A stretch of 64,000 bases of DNA from Bacillus sp. V3-13 (GCF_002860165.1 NZ_PGUZ01000044.1:1-64000), one strand, 5' to 3'; positions 43,206 to 52,692 are shown, counted from the stretch's first letter. Made by a program: numbers and translations. Notes: generated from the sequence alone by a model not told the origin.

Positions 43206-43471
43206 TTTAAGTCCTCGCCTCGCATTAAATCTGGCACTGGATAAACCAAAAAGAATCGTTTTCTCCCCTCCATTTCCAAAAGAATGATTTAGAGCAATTT
43301 CACATCATTCCACTAGAATTACAAGTTATAACCTACACTAATGAGTTTAGTACTTTAGGTACTACAACTAACGGGATATCCAGCTAATACTTTATGTGTA
43401 AATTTCACTTTCGACAAAAAATCCCCTGGATTTGTATATAGTATTTGAAATATTATGATAAATACAAAAGT

Positions 43472-43487
43472 GAATGTATGTTCATTC
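43472..43487 (+). promoter_or_regulatory. inverted repeat upstream of yhgE (possible TetR-type operator)
   Basis: GAATG and CATTC are separated by TATGTT, about 37 bases upstream of the start codon. TetR-family regulators often bind TGAATGA-type dyads, but no TetR gene is adjacent. Confidence 0.35.
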
Positions 43488-43523
43488 ATTTTCGGTACAA
43501 AACCATACTTGGGGGTATTATGG

Positions 43524-45785
43524 ATGAATGTTTTCAACTTACTTTCTGTTGAGTTTGCAAAGCTGGCAGCAAACAAGGCGATTCTTTTTTCCATTATTGC
43601 CGCTTTACTTGTACCTGTTGCCTATGGAGGGATTCTCCTCTCTGCTGACTGGGGTCCTTATGACAATCTGTCAAACTTGCCGGTTGCCGTCGTCAATAAT
43701 GATAAAGGAGCGATGTCGGAAGATGAACCGATCAACGTAGGAAGAGAATTGGTGGCGAATTTGAAAAAAGGAAAGCAGTTAGGCTGGAAATTCGTCGATT
43801 CGGCAAAAGCGATGAAAGGACTACAGAATAATGACTTCTATATGGTCATTGTGATACCCGAAGATTTTTCCCAGCGCGTGACAACCGTCCTTGATCCAAA
43901 TCCCAAAAAGCTTGAACTAGAATACATCCAAAATGAAGGACTTAACTTCCTCGCCTCACAAGTTACCAGAACCGCTACTGAAAGAATTCGCGAGCAACTG
44001 GCAAATACAATCACCGAACAATACGTTACATCCGTCATGGGTGAGGTTGCCGATGGATTTGAGAAAGCAGCCGACGGATCGGCCCAGCTTGCTGACGGAA
44101 CAACACAGCTTCATGACGGAACAACTGAATTACAGCAGTCCGTCACTGAAAAATCGCCAGACATCGCGAGGCTGGCCGATGGCGCGAATCAGCTTAAAGG
44201 AGGAACAGGACAGCTCGTAAATTCCCTTTCTTCCAAGCAAGCAGATATTACAAAGCTGGCAAATGGCACGAAAGAATTAAAAAATGGTACTTCCCGTCTG
44301 TTAAAAGGATTACACGATAAATCCGGTGATATTTCGCGGCTCGCTAATGGAGCAAAGGAGCTGCATAATGGTATGGTAAGCCTGAAAGGCGGAACCTCGC
44401 AAATATTAGCTGGATTGCAGCGGGCCGAGGCTGGCAGTACGAAGCTTAGAGCCGGCATCGAGGGCCGTTTAGTACCCGGCAGTGCGAAGGTAACAGATGG
44501 TGCTGTAAGGCTCGCAGATGGGGCCGCCCAATTGGAGGCAGGAATTAAGGAATATCAAAACTTTAATGTTACGACAAAACTGGATCCTAACTATCAAAAA
44601 ATAGTAGAAGGGGCCGAAAAAATATTAGCAGGGGCAATTTCTGTAAGGGATGGCTCAACGCAAATCTCTAACGGACTCGCTTCTACGGCAGCTCCTGGAG
44701 CAGTAGATCTGAACGAAGGAATTAAAAAGCTGTTAGCCGGTCAAATACAGGTTGATGATGGAGCAGCGAAGCTGGAAGCAGGAGCAAAACAAATTGCTGA
44801 CGGGAATGCCGCAGTTAACAATGGGTGGTCGGAACTGACAAATGGTGTGACTGCCCTGGACAAAGGGGCGGGCCAAATCTCCGATGGGAATGCTAAAGTA
44901 GACGAAGGTTGGAAAGCGCTTACAACCGGGGCGTCTAAAATCAATAACGGAATGGGCCAAGTAAGCAATGGTACCACCAGTGTGAATGAAGGCTGGGGAA
45001 AATTGGCTGATGGCACTACTAAGTTAAACGATGGAGCCGGAAAAGTGAATGATGGAACCCAGCAACTCGCTTCAGGGCTGAAAGATGGAGCAGAAAAAAC
45101 GGGCAGATTGAAAACTGGAGAAGAAAATGCCGGCATGTTCGCAGCCCCGGTTGAACTGGTCAGCGATAAAATTAACGGATATCAATATTACCGTGATTCG
45201 ACTGCTCCATATATACTGACACTTGGTTTGTTCGCCGGCATCTTGATCATGTCAATGTTTATTGATTTTAAAAGGCCGCCATTCGTATCAAGCGTCCGCT
45301 GGTTCGCAGTTAAATTTATGCACTTGGGCTCATTGGCCATCGTTCAAGCCATTTTGCTTCTCAGTGTTGTTCTTTTAGTCCTGAAATTGCATGTGACCAA
45401 CCCGATTGGATTGATTGTATTTGCGCTCATAGCCAGCGTGACGTTTTCAGCAATTGTGCTCTTCCTGGCCGCTTTCGGTGGTAACATTGGCCGCTTTATC
45501 GCTTTGGTGTTTATTATCTTGCAGTTATCGATTACGGGAGCGAACCTGCCGATCGATATGCTGCCTGAAACGTATAGAAATGTAAGCGCATACCTTCCGT
45601 TCACCTATTCAATTGCCGGGTTTAAATCAGTGATCTCTTTAAATAGTTTCGGCTCGGCACTTGTAAACGCCGGAATGCTGCTTATATTCCTTGTCATTTT
45701 TGGTTTGTTGTCATGGGTCGCAATTTTTATAAAAAAGAAATATCAACAACAAAATTCTGACATGGCAGCAGAAACGGTAGTCTAA
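43524..45785 (+). CDS. yhgE: YhgE/Pip family membrane protein
   Basis: Encodes 753 aa; the ATG at 43524, eight bases after GGGGG, is favoured over 43455. An N-terminal helix is followed by the conserved PVAVVNNDKGA segment. A long central domain has more than a dozen repeats of the form L-x-x-G-x-x-x-L with DG or NG, forming an extracellular coiled-coil stalk. Five C-terminal membrane helices follow (LGLFAGILIMSMFIDF to the end). Family members act as phage receptors (Pip) or in type VII-type secretion. Confidence 0.92.
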   Translation: MNVFNLLSVEFAKLAANKAILFSIIAALLVPVAYGGILLSADWGPYDNLSNLPVAVVNNDKGAMSEDEPINVGRELVANLKKGKQLGWKFVDSAKAMKGLQNNDFYMVIVIPEDFSQRVTTVLDPNPKKLELEYIQNEGLNFLASQVTRTATERIREQLANTITEQYVTSVMGEVADGFEKAADGSAQLADGTTQLHDGTTELQQSVTEKSPDIARLADGANQLKGGTGQLVNSLSSKQADITKLANGTKELKNGTSRLLKGLHDKSGDISRLANGAKELHNGMVSLKGGTSQILAGLQRAEAGSTKLRAGIEGRLVPGSAKVTDGAVRLADGAAQLEAGIKEYQNFNVTTKLDPNYQKIVEGAEKILAGAISVRDGSTQISNGLASTAAPGAVDLNEGIKKLLAGQIQVDDGAAKLEAGAKQIADGNAAVNNGWSELTNGVTALDKGAGQISDGNAKVDEGWKALTTGASKINNGMGQVSNGTTSVNEGWGKLADGTTKLNDGAGKVNDGTQQLASGLKDGAEKTGRLKTGEENAGMFAAPVELVSDKINGYQYYRDSTAPYILTLGLFAGILIMSMFIDFKRPPFVSSVRWFAVKFMHLGSLAIVQAILLLSVVLLVLKLHVTNPIGLIVFALIASVTFSAIVLFLAAFGGNIGRFIALVFIILQLSITGANLPIDMLPETYRNVSAYLPFTYSIAGFKSVISLNSFGSALVNAGMLLIFLVIFGLLSWVAIFIKKKYQQQNSDMAAETVV

Positions 45786-45790
45786 AAATA

Positions 45791-45822
45791 GGGACGGGCG
45801 CCAGATATGATGGCGCCGTCCC
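45791..45822 (+). terminator. terminator after yhgE
   Basis: GGGACGGGCGCC pairs with GGCGCCGTCCC, followed by TTATATTTTT. Confidence 0.85.
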
Positions 45823-45979
45823 TTATATTTTTATAAATGGGCAATACTTAAATATTATTTTATTTTCTTATTTCACATATAAACTACAGTGAGTGGTGGA
45901 GGTTATCAAAAATAATGTATATGCAATGAATGCATTTACCAGGTTTTTTCAAAGGGATCCTGATAGAGCTTCATTTTTT

Positions 45980-46435
45980 TCAATGCTCGGTGTACACCTT
46001 TAAAACTTTCTCGAGATCTTCCATGTCGGCAACATGCAACAACTGCCGCTGCCGGTTCGTTTCAATCACCAAAATGCCGTCTTCTGACAGATTCATATTT
46101 TTAATGCGGTCGTAATTAGAATAAAAATTCCCATAAAAATATCCTTTTTCTTTAAATCTTGCTTTCGGAGTCCGCAGCAATACAAAATAAAGAATAATCG
46201 CCGCATAACCCGCCAACAAATACGTAACCATTTCATTACCGCCGCTCATGATGTTGGAGACAACCAGTATGACCAGCAATCCTGCAAAAATAAGCTGATC
46301 CGCCAAGTTGCGTTTTTTTAAAGGGACAGTAAGAATCGTCTTTCCTTTTAACATCGGAATGACGACGGAATCATATACAATATACACAAGGGATAATGCA
46401 ATCAGAGCCATTAATATTCCTTCTGTGATAGACAT
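45980..46435 (-). CDS. DUF986/YobD-like PTS-associated membrane protein
   Basis: Encodes 151 aa with GGAGG upstream. Three hydrophobic segments are followed by a soluble tail; the block RIKNMNLSEDGILVIE is a strong match to the YobD (DUF986) family. In enterobacteria yobD lies directly after the mannose PTS genes, and here it also follows IID. Its function is unknown. A hairpin between IID and this gene (46469-46504) may limit its expression relative to the PTS. Confidence 0.88.
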   Translation of the reverse strand: MSITEGILMALIALSLVYIVYDSVVIPMLKGKTILTVPLKKRNLADQLIFAGLLVILVVSNIMSGGNEMVTYLLAGYAAIILYFVLLRTPKARFKEKGYFYGNFYSNYDRIKNMNLSEDGILVIETNRQRQLLHVADMEDLEKVLKVYTEH

Positions 46436-46468
46436 CAGGTGTACCTCCTCACTTCACATTTTAAATTC

Positions 46469-46504
46469 AGAACGAGAATCGGAGCCATTTCCGATTCTCG
46501 TTCT
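46469..46504 (-). terminator. hairpin between IID and the DUF986 gene
   Basis: AGAACGAGAATCGGA and its perfect complement enclose six bases. On the minus strand only a weak T run follows, so it may be a leaky terminator or an mRNA-stabilising stem. Confidence 0.65.
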
Positions 46505-46545
46505 TATGTTTGCCGGGCCAGGTTGGTACGGCATTTCCGTTCAAC

Positions 46546-47412
46546 CTATTTAGCGAGGAATCCGCCCCAGTATCCGACGATTCCAAGTGCGAAAATACCA
46601 AGAATAATCCACAATGGATTGACTTTTTTCTTCAGCAGCCACATGCACACAAAAGTTAAAAGCAACGGTAAAAGCCCAGGCATTAATTGATCTAAAATAC
46701 TTTGAACTGTTGTGGTTGTTACTTCACCCGTTTCAGGATTCTCAATCTCGGAAACAACTAATGGTATTTTCATAGATGTCCATTTATTGACAAGTGCTCC
46801 CATAACGAATAGACCGAGAATCGATGCACCTTCTGTCAACTTTTGAAGCAGGTTGCCTCCCATGTCGGAAACGACGTTGGAACCTTTATGGTAACCGTAA
46901 AAGACACCCCACCATCTAACGCCAAGACGAACAGCATTGAACAATACAAAGAACAAAAGCGGTCCTAAAATATTGCCGGACATTGCGATCGATGCACCAA
47001 GTGCCGCAAATATCGGACGCACCGTACCCCAAAAGATCGGGTCACCGACACCGGCAAGTGGTCCCATCAAACCTACTTTAATACCGTTGATCGCGGCATC
47101 TTCGATTTCTGCGCCATTTGCCCGCTGTTCCTCCATTGCGAGAGTTACACCTAAAATCGGGGCTGATGCAAATGGTTGGGTATTAAAGAATTCGTTATGC
47201 CTTTTCATTGCTTGCTTACGTTCTTCACTGCCTTCAGGATACAGGCGGCGAATCGCAGGCGCCATGGCGAAGGCATATCCTAAAGCTTGCATCCGCTCAA
47301 AGTTCCAGGAACCTTGAAGTAAGTTGGAGCGAATGAAAACCGCACGCAAATCACGCTTTGTCAGTTTCTTTTCACCTGCAGAAGGTGCCACCACATTCGT
47401 TTCATTACTCAT
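46546..47412 (-). CDS. levG: PTS mannose/fructose-class transporter subunit IID
   Basis: Encodes 288 aa. The start of the family domain (LTKRDLRAVFIRSNLLQGSWNFERMQALGYAFAMAPAIRRLY) is unmistakable. Most of the rest is membrane-embedded. With IIC it forms the sugar channel. It follows IIC by about 18 bases. Substrate: mannose, fructose or another hexose; it cannot be settled from sequence. Confidence 0.95.
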   Translation of the reverse strand: MSNETNVVAPSAGEKKLTKRDLRAVFIRSNLLQGSWNFERMQALGYAFAMAPAIRRLYPEGSEERKQAMKRHNEFFNTQPFASAPILGVTLAMEEQRANGAEIEDAAINGIKVGLMGPLAGVGDPIFWGTVRPIFAALGASIAMSGNILGPLLFFVLFNAVRLGVRWWGVFYGYHKGSNVVSDMGGNLLQKLTEGASILGLFVMGALVNKWTSMKIPLVVSEIENPETGEVTTTTVQSILDQLMPGLLPLLLTFVCMWLLKKKVNPLWIILGIFALGIVGYWGGFLAK

Positions 47413-47430
47413 TTTGCGTCCCTTCCCTTC

Positions 47431-48240
47431 CTAGTCTAACTCATCGTCAAGATCGTCGTCATACCCTGAAGCTACATTTCCGCTTGACGCGATTGCGACT
47501 TTATTGTATTTCGGGCTTAATTGAATATATATGATCGCCATAACTAAACCGAGTACGCCGAGGGCAACCAAGTTAAATTCGGTGTAAGCAGCTATAACAA
47601 ATCCAACGAAGAAGAATGGCATTAAGTATGGCGCTTGCATCATATTGATTACCATTGCATACCCGACAACAACGATGATCCCGCCGGCGACATTCAATCC
47701 GCCTGTTACTACATCCGGAATCGCATCAAGCATATTCCTAACAGCAGAAGTTCCGACCGTAACAACAACGATAAGGGCAGGAATCGCAATACGCATCGCT
47801 TGCAAGAGCAACGCACCTATATGCAGTAAATCCATCCCCCGCAAATCACCTTTTTCTGACATTCTGTCAGCACCGTGCTGGAACCCAACAGTAATCGTAC
47901 GGACGAGGATCGTCAATACCTGGCCAGCTGCAGCAAGCGGAATCGCCAGTGCAATACCTGCGCCGATATCTTGCCCCCCTGCAACGACAAGGATAGTTGA
48001 GATAATTGATGCTAAAGCAGCATCAGGTGCAACAGCTGCACCGATGTTCATCCAGCCGAGTGCAATCATTTCGAGTGTACCACCAATGATAACCCCGGTT
48101 GTTACATCTCCTAAAACCAGGCCGATTAACGTACATGCAATCAACGGACGGTGGGTCTGAAATTCATCAAGGATTGACCCCATCCCTGAAATACAAGATA
48201 CGAGGAAGACTAGGATAATTTGTATTACAGAAACATCCAC
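47431..48240 (-). CDS. levF: PTS mannose/fructose-class transporter subunit IIC
   Basis: Encodes 269 aa, almost all membrane helices. LIACTLIGLVLGDVTTGVIIGGTLEMIALGWMNIGAAVAPD is the IIC-Man signature. It has an unusually long 267-base leader region between it and the IIB gene. AAGGAGGG precedes the ATG. The C-terminus is acidic (DDDLDDELD). Confidence 0.95.
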   Translation of the reverse strand: MDVSVIQIILVFLVSCISGMGSILDEFQTHRPLIACTLIGLVLGDVTTGVIIGGTLEMIALGWMNIGAAVAPDAALASIISTILVVAGGQDIGAGIALAIPLAAAGQVLTILVRTITVGFQHGADRMSEKGDLRGMDLLHIGALLLQAMRIAIPALIVVVTVGTSAVRNMLDAIPDVVTGGLNVAGGIIVVVGYAMVINMMQAPYLMPFFFVGFVIAAYTEFNLVALGVLGLVMAIIYIQLSPKYNKVAIASSGNVASGYDDDLDDELD

Positions 48241-48507
48241 GATTTTCCCTCCTTAGAGTAAATAATGTGAAGAAGTGCAGATTTTTCCCATTGTTTAAGC
48301 AGTTGACTTCTCTGAAGTCAGGTAAAACGGTTACAAAAATTCACTCAGTGTTCTACTCGGTATGCCAGTAACCACCTCCTTTAATGTCTCAAGGCCGGCC
48401 AGAGCCTATCAGCCCTCACCGTCCCGGTCACGTCTTAAGGTGTGAAGGCAACAAGCAGCCGCTTTTGTCAAGTTTGGTTATTGCCCCGTTTACTTCTAAT
48501 TGGTTTC
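48241..48507 (-). other. structured-looking intergenic region inside the PTS operon
   Basis: It is 267 bases long and locally GC-rich, with no open frame of note. On the minus strand it has the palindrome GGCCGGCC, a short ACCG-GGA-CGGT hairpin, GACTTC-AGA-GAAGTC, a GGTTAC/GTAACC pairing and an internal AAAGGAGG. It could be a regulatory or processing element in the mRNA between IIB and IIC. No known riboswitch recognised. Confidence 0.4.
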
Positions 48508-49002
48508 TTATTTACCAGCTTGCAGCTTGTCTAAAAGCGGAATAATTGCTAATTTATTGTCCGCGGCCACTTTGCGAATTTCCAATTCGATATTGCGGGC
48601 AGCCAGTTCGCGAAATGCTTGAATGTCTTTTTCATCAACCGATACGGCATTGGTAATCATCGTTTTGCCTTCTTTGTAAGCAATCCCGCCAATGTTGACA
48701 GATTTAATGGCGACACCTGCATCAACCAGGCGCAGTACGTCGGTCGGGTTTGTGAACAGGAGCATAACGCGGTCATTGTCATATTTCGGGTTGTTGTACA
48801 CGCGAATTGCTTTCTCAATGTCCACGACACTGGCTTTTATCCCTGGCGGTGCCACTTGGGTGAGCAAGGTCTTGCGGACCGTGTCTTTTGCCACTTCGTC
48901 ACTGACCACAATAATCCGGCTAACGCGGGCCTCTTTCGTCCAAACAGTTGCCACCTGTCCGTGAATCAAACGGTCGTCAATACGTGCTAATGCAATAATC
49001 AT
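48508..49002 (-). CDS. levE: PTS mannose/fructose-class subunit IIB
   Basis: Encodes 164 aa. The active-site loop RIDDRLIHGQVATVW contains the phosphorylated histidine. The remainder (TKEARVSRIIVVSDEVAKD, GGIAYKEGKTMITNAVSV) is standard IIB-Man. It accepts phosphate from IIA and passes it to the incoming sugar. A separate IIB, not fused to IIA, is the lev-type arrangement. Confidence 0.95.
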   Translation of the reverse strand: MIIALARIDDRLIHGQVATVWTKEARVSRIIVVSDEVAKDTVRKTLLTQVAPPGIKASVVDIEKAIRVYNNPKYDNDRVMLLFTNPTDVLRLVDAGVAIKSVNIGGIAYKEGKTMITNAVSVDEKDIQAFRELAARNIELEIRKVAADNKLAIIPLLDKLQAGK

Positions 49003-49431
49003 TTATAATTCCTCCTCTGATTCTTCAGTTACAACCAAGCTTCTTCTTAGGGATTTAACACCCATACTCCCTGCCTTTAAAGCAGTGTCAACCAGTTCGT
49101 CAAATCCCATCCCTGATCGCAAGGCCAATGTTTCCAATAGCATTGGAATGTTAACTCCTGCGATTACATCATAATCTGGTTTCGGCAAAGCAATTTGGCT
49201 CGCAGCATTATACGGGCTGCCGCCGAATAAATCGACCATAAACAGGACGCCTGCAGCGGTATCAAGCTTAGACAGTTGTTCATTGAATTTTGTAATCAAT
49301 GTATCTGTATTTTCACCAGGAACAAAATCGATAAAGGTAACGTTTTCTTGCGGGCCGATAATCATTTCTGTTGATCTTAGCAATTGTTCTGCTGATGCTC
49401 CGTGTGTTCCAATGATAATGGCAGTTGTCAT
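49003..49431 (-). CDS. levD: PTS mannose/fructose-class subunit IIA
   Basis: Encodes 142 aa. The ATG at 49431 follows GGAGG by about seven bases; the frame opens further up at 49485, inside the sigma-54 promoter, so the internal start is right. The phosphorylatable histidine is in IIIGTHGASAEQLL, and VLFMVDLFGGSPYNAA is typical. First gene of the operon; abuts IIB. Confidence 0.95.
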   Translation of the reverse strand: MTTAIIIGTHGASAEQLLRSTEMIIGPQENVTFIDFVPGENTDTLITKFNEQLSKLDTAAGVLFMVDLFGGSPYNAASQIALPKPDYDVIAGVNIPMLLETLALRSGMGFDELVDTALKAGSMGVKSLRRSLVVTEESEEEL

Positions 49432-49467
49432 TGTTCGACCTCCTTTTTCATCTTTCAACAATAATAC

Positions 49468-49485
49468 ATGCAAGATTCGTGCCAA
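49468..49485 (-). promoter_or_regulatory. sigma-54 (-24/-12) promoter of the PTS operon
   Basis: The minus strand reads TTGGCACGAATCTTGCAT, with GG and GC at the invariant spacing. The expected transcript start is about 12 bases downstream, giving a leader of roughly 25 bases to levD. The neighbouring LevR is a sigma-54 activator, so promoter and regulator agree. Confidence 0.95.
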
Positions 49486-49586
49486 CTTTCTGTATTAAAT
49501 TGCGCTGCCTATCATTCAAGCATTCTCTTTTTATTTTTAAAACACATTGATACACTATTAAAAAATCTTTAATACTAATACAGTGC

Positions 49587-49602
49587 TTTCGCTGCAGCGA
49601 AA
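49587..49602. promoter_or_regulatory. 16-bp perfect palindrome, candidate LevR upstream activating site
   Basis: TTTCGCTGCAGCGAAA is a perfect dyad centred about 140 bases upstream of the predicted sigma-54 start. In Bacillus subtilis LevR acts from a dyad a little over 100 bases upstream of the lev promoter, so position and shape fit. Confidence 0.65.
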
Positions 49603-49761
49603 AGAAAACTGTCTTATTAGCTGTACCAGGCCTATCATAGTTGGCCATATTGTTTTTCTCCCGACCTTTTCATGGGATCTTCTAATGAGTCCTTCAAATT
49701 TATTCAAAAATCGCCTTCCGGCTTCTCAACAAAATCGTCATTTTTGTGTACAAACAAAAAT
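49603..49761. other. rest of the levR-levD intergenic region
   Basis: No gene. It separates the upstream palindrome from the levR terminator. CATTCAAAAATCG and nearby AT-rich parts show no further dyad that I trust. Confidence 0.4.
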
Positions 49762-49798
49762 AAGACTGCTACAAGGTAAAAACCTTTTTAGCAGTCTT
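49762..49798 (-). terminator. levR terminator
   Basis: AAGACTGCTA pairs with TAGCAGTCTT; on the minus strand ATTTTTG follows. Confidence 0.85.
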
Positions 49799-49810
49799 AT
49801 GCCGGATACA

Positions 49811-52654
49811 TTAAATTGCCTGCTGACCTTCGATCTGGTTATCTACTAAATCAACCAGAAAATACAGTTCATCATCCGTCAAAGAAAGTTTAAGCTTGTC
49901 CTGAAATATTTGTGCCTCTACTTTAAAAGCTTCTTTTTTCGCTTCTTGCTCATCTGTAACTTCCGAAGTATAACGGAGGTTGTCGCGTGTCACCGCCCGC
50001 TCCAGCGCACAGCCGATATGAAGGCTCAGATTGATTTTTGTGGCGTTACTAAAGGAAAAGGCTACAACTTTTTCGATATTTGATATAAATTGCAGGATTG
50101 TCCCAATCACTTTCTTTGGGTTTAAATAGGTTAAAAACTCATTTAAGCTTTCTTTGCTCATTTCCCGCACTATTACTTCCGGCCTTGGATTAGCGGGAAC
50201 TAAATGCTGGTTTTGGATCAAGTTGATAAATTGGGCTTCCCCGTCCCCCACAAATAGCGATTCAATCGGAATAAACGGCACATGGATTTTCGGGTCTACT
50301 ATTCCGACGGTCAAAAGAATCTCATATTTTTGCAAGTATTGATCGATTCTTTTTTCAATTTCGTTGATCGGCAGAGGGATGACCTTAATCTCGCTTTTGC
50401 CGATGTTGCGGAGCAATTGTTCAACAAATTGCTTCAACTTCTCCGCAGTTCCTTCCCCGGTCGAGCAGACAGACAATATAGCGAGGGGCTTTGTCGGCAT
50501 ACGGGTTTCCTGCTGTTCAACCTGGTAAGTTCCGTAACCTCTAAAATCTTTCAATGACTCGTAAATCTCATCCAAATCCATGTCCATGATCGTTGCTTTC
50601 CGGACCGCTTCAATCACAAGCGGGGTGGATACCATATCAAGCGTTCGAGTCTGGATACCGGTATCGTTCGTGATTACCTGGCCAAATCCGGTCAAAGAAC
50701 CCATGTCAACGAGCAGCAAAACACCTTTTCCCATATCAATTTCTCTTACCCGCTCACGCATTTCTCCCAAAATTTCTTTTGGACTGAGATCAAGCGGCAT
50801 ATCAATACATTCTATATTCGTTTCCCCAAGCAGTTTTTTGACGACGTTGACCATGCTGCTTGCTGTACTGCTTCCATGCGCCGCAACGAGTATTGCAACA
50901 TGCTCAACCGTTTGATCTTTTAAAAGCGAGGTAAATATGATCGTCAAGTACATTGCTTCCATCTCGGGAACACGGATATGGAAACGCTCCTCAATCAGGC
51001 GGCAAATTTCCAGCGAAAGCTGATACTCTTTTGGCCTGTCATTGATGACATTTTCGATATTCGTATAGCTCACGGATTTTTGATTTTTTGACCTTTTTAA
51101 AAATGAGGTGAGATGCAGGCTGAATGCGAGCAGGAAGCGATCCGTCACCTTTTGTCTCAATCTTTTTTCGACTGTTTCCTGGACTTCCTCACTGAAAGTC
51201 AAAATATTTTCGTCGACAATCTTTAAGATTTTCTTCCGATTTAGCGCATTGCTTGAAAATTTGTTATAAAATTTATTCAAATGAATATCAATATCCAGCT
51301 TTAAAAACCGGTTAATATCCTCATCCGATACCGACTGCTCCATCATAAACGCAACTTTATCTTCAATAATACTGTATAAATTAAAATCCGGTTCATACGG
51401 GTCTTCTTCAAACAGAGCTTTATTGTTCCCTTCCGGATATATCATCAAATTCGGCTCCAGCATCTGGGACAACTCCTGCATTTCCTGCCGGCGCCTGCTC
51501 AGATAAAAAAGGCCATTTTTGATTTCCGGAGGCAGCCGTTTAAATTCTATAGTGATAATTTCTTCATTCAAGCAACGGAGAAAGCCGTTGGCACAGACAA
51601 GCTGGATATTCGATTTTAGCTGTCCGACGTTTCCGAAAGAAGTGTTGCCAATCAATGCTTTGATCGCTTCAGCTTCAATTTTAATCGGTTTCTGCACGCG
51701 GTTTGCCTCATTGGCCAATAAAAATTTTAAAATATCAATCTTGTCTATTGGAAGGCGTTCTTCAAACGACGGAATGCTGATCAAAATCGGGATGCGGCGG
51801 ACAAAGGTTTTAAGCAACGAAGATTCCGGGTCTTCCGTTGTTGCACCAATGATCAGCACATTGGCTTTATGCTTCCGCTCCGTTTCCCCGAGGCTGCTGT
51901 ATGTCCCGGTATCCATAAAATAAAAGATCATTTCCTGGCCTTCAGGCGGAAGGCGGTGGATTTCATCGAGAAACAGGATGCCGCCATCTGCCTTGGCAAC
52001 CAGCCCTTCTTTATGGCTATCCGCTCCCGTAAATGCCCCTTTCACATGACCGAATACATGTGAAAGCAAAAGCTGCGGGTTATTGTAATAATCTGCACAG
52101 TTGAACACGACAAACGGGGTGTCTTCCGTATATGGCCCGACATGTTTCGCATAGTTGAACATCATGTTGGCAAACAGCGTTTTCCCAACCCCGGTCTGCC
52201 CGACAATCAATGTATGCAGACCGTGGGGCGGATACAAAACGGCTGCTTTCGCTCTCTCCACTTGAATGCGCAAGCTCGTTTTTGACCCGATCAAATCATC
52301 AAATGGGCTCGGTTCCTCCTCTGTATCCATTTGCGATGATGGTTTCGATTGCCCATTTCGGTAGGCCAGGATGCTTGCCATGCTTTCATACTCGTAAATA
52401 TCATTCGGCAACTGAGACTGTATCAACTTTTCAATACAGTCCTTCACGAGGTAACGGACCGGGCGGCCTTTAATCTTGATAATCATATTTTGGCGCAATA
52501 GTTTGTTTAATTCCGCGCTCACATTGTTTCTGAGAATATCTAAATGATCCGCGATATCTGAAGCAGTGAACCCCTCCATACGGATAAAATCATCGAGCTT
52601 TTTACCATCAGACTGTTCGACTAAATAAGCATAAATTTTATCGATACGCTTCAT
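49811..52654 (-). CDS. levR: LevR-type sigma-54-dependent transcriptional activator
   Basis: Encodes 947 aa with AAAGGGGTGG before the ATG. An N-terminal winged helix (residues 1-70) is followed by an AAA+ domain (~110-370) with Walker A IVGQTGVGKTLF, the sigma-54-contact motif HVKGAFTGADSHKEG and Walker B GGILFLDEIHRL. A PRD (histidines around residues 430-550), an EIIA-Man-like domain (VAILVAAHGSSTASSMVNVV) and further EIIB-like and PRD parts follow. It opens the levDEFG promoter when PTS phosphorylation signals sugar supply. It lies upstream of levD, on the same strand. Confidence 0.95.
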   Translation of the reverse strand: MKRIDKIYAYLVEQSDGKKLDDFIRMEGFTASDIADHLDILRNNVSAELNKLLRQNMIIKIKGRPVRYLVKDCIEKLIQSQLPNDIYEYESMASILAYRNGQSKPSSQMDTEEEPSPFDDLIGSKTSLRIQVERAKAAVLYPPHGLHTLIVGQTGVGKTLFANMMFNYAKHVGPYTEDTPFVVFNCADYYNNPQLLLSHVFGHVKGAFTGADSHKEGLVAKADGGILFLDEIHRLPPEGQEMIFYFMDTGTYSSLGETERKHKANVLIIGATTEDPESSLLKTFVRRIPILISIPSFEERLPIDKIDILKFLLANEANRVQKPIKIEAEAIKALIGNTSFGNVGQLKSNIQLVCANGFLRCLNEEIITIEFKRLPPEIKNGLFYLSRRRQEMQELSQMLEPNLMIYPEGNNKALFEEDPYEPDFNLYSIIEDKVAFMMEQSVSDEDINRFLKLDIDIHLNKFYNKFSSNALNRKKILKIVDENILTFSEEVQETVEKRLRQKVTDRFLLAFSLHLTSFLKRSKNQKSVSYTNIENVINDRPKEYQLSLEICRLIEERFHIRVPEMEAMYLTIIFTSLLKDQTVEHVAILVAAHGSSTASSMVNVVKKLLGETNIECIDMPLDLSPKEILGEMRERVREIDMGKGVLLLVDMGSLTGFGQVITNDTGIQTRTLDMVSTPLVIEAVRKATIMDMDLDEIYESLKDFRGYGTYQVEQQETRMPTKPLAILSVCSTGEGTAEKLKQFVEQLLRNIGKSEIKVIPLPINEIEKRIDQYLQKYEILLTVGIVDPKIHVPFIPIESLFVGDGEAQFINLIQNQHLVPANPRPEVIVREMSKESLNEFLTYLNPKKVIGTILQFISNIEKVVAFSFSNATKINLSLHIGCALERAVTRDNLRYTSEVTDEQEAKKEAFKVEAQIFQDKLKLSLTDDELYFLVDLVDNQIEGQQAI

Positions 52655-52692
52655 ACAGAACCACCCCTTTTGTTGGGAATAAATCTACATTA

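Larger units (their letters stand above)
43168..43523. other. intergenic region upstream of yhgE
   Basis: Apart from the opu terminator at its start, the only signal is a GAATG...CATTC inverted repeat at 43472-43487. No gene is seen. Confidence 0.5.

Noticed and set aside
43455-43523. Upstream start for yhgE at 43455
   Set aside because: It would add 23 residues covering the inverted repeat and has no ribosome site; the ATG at 43524 has GGGGG at proper spacing.
48241-48507. Known riboswitch between the IIB and IIC genes
   Set aside because: No recognisable consensus of any riboswitch class I know; left as an unknown structured gap.
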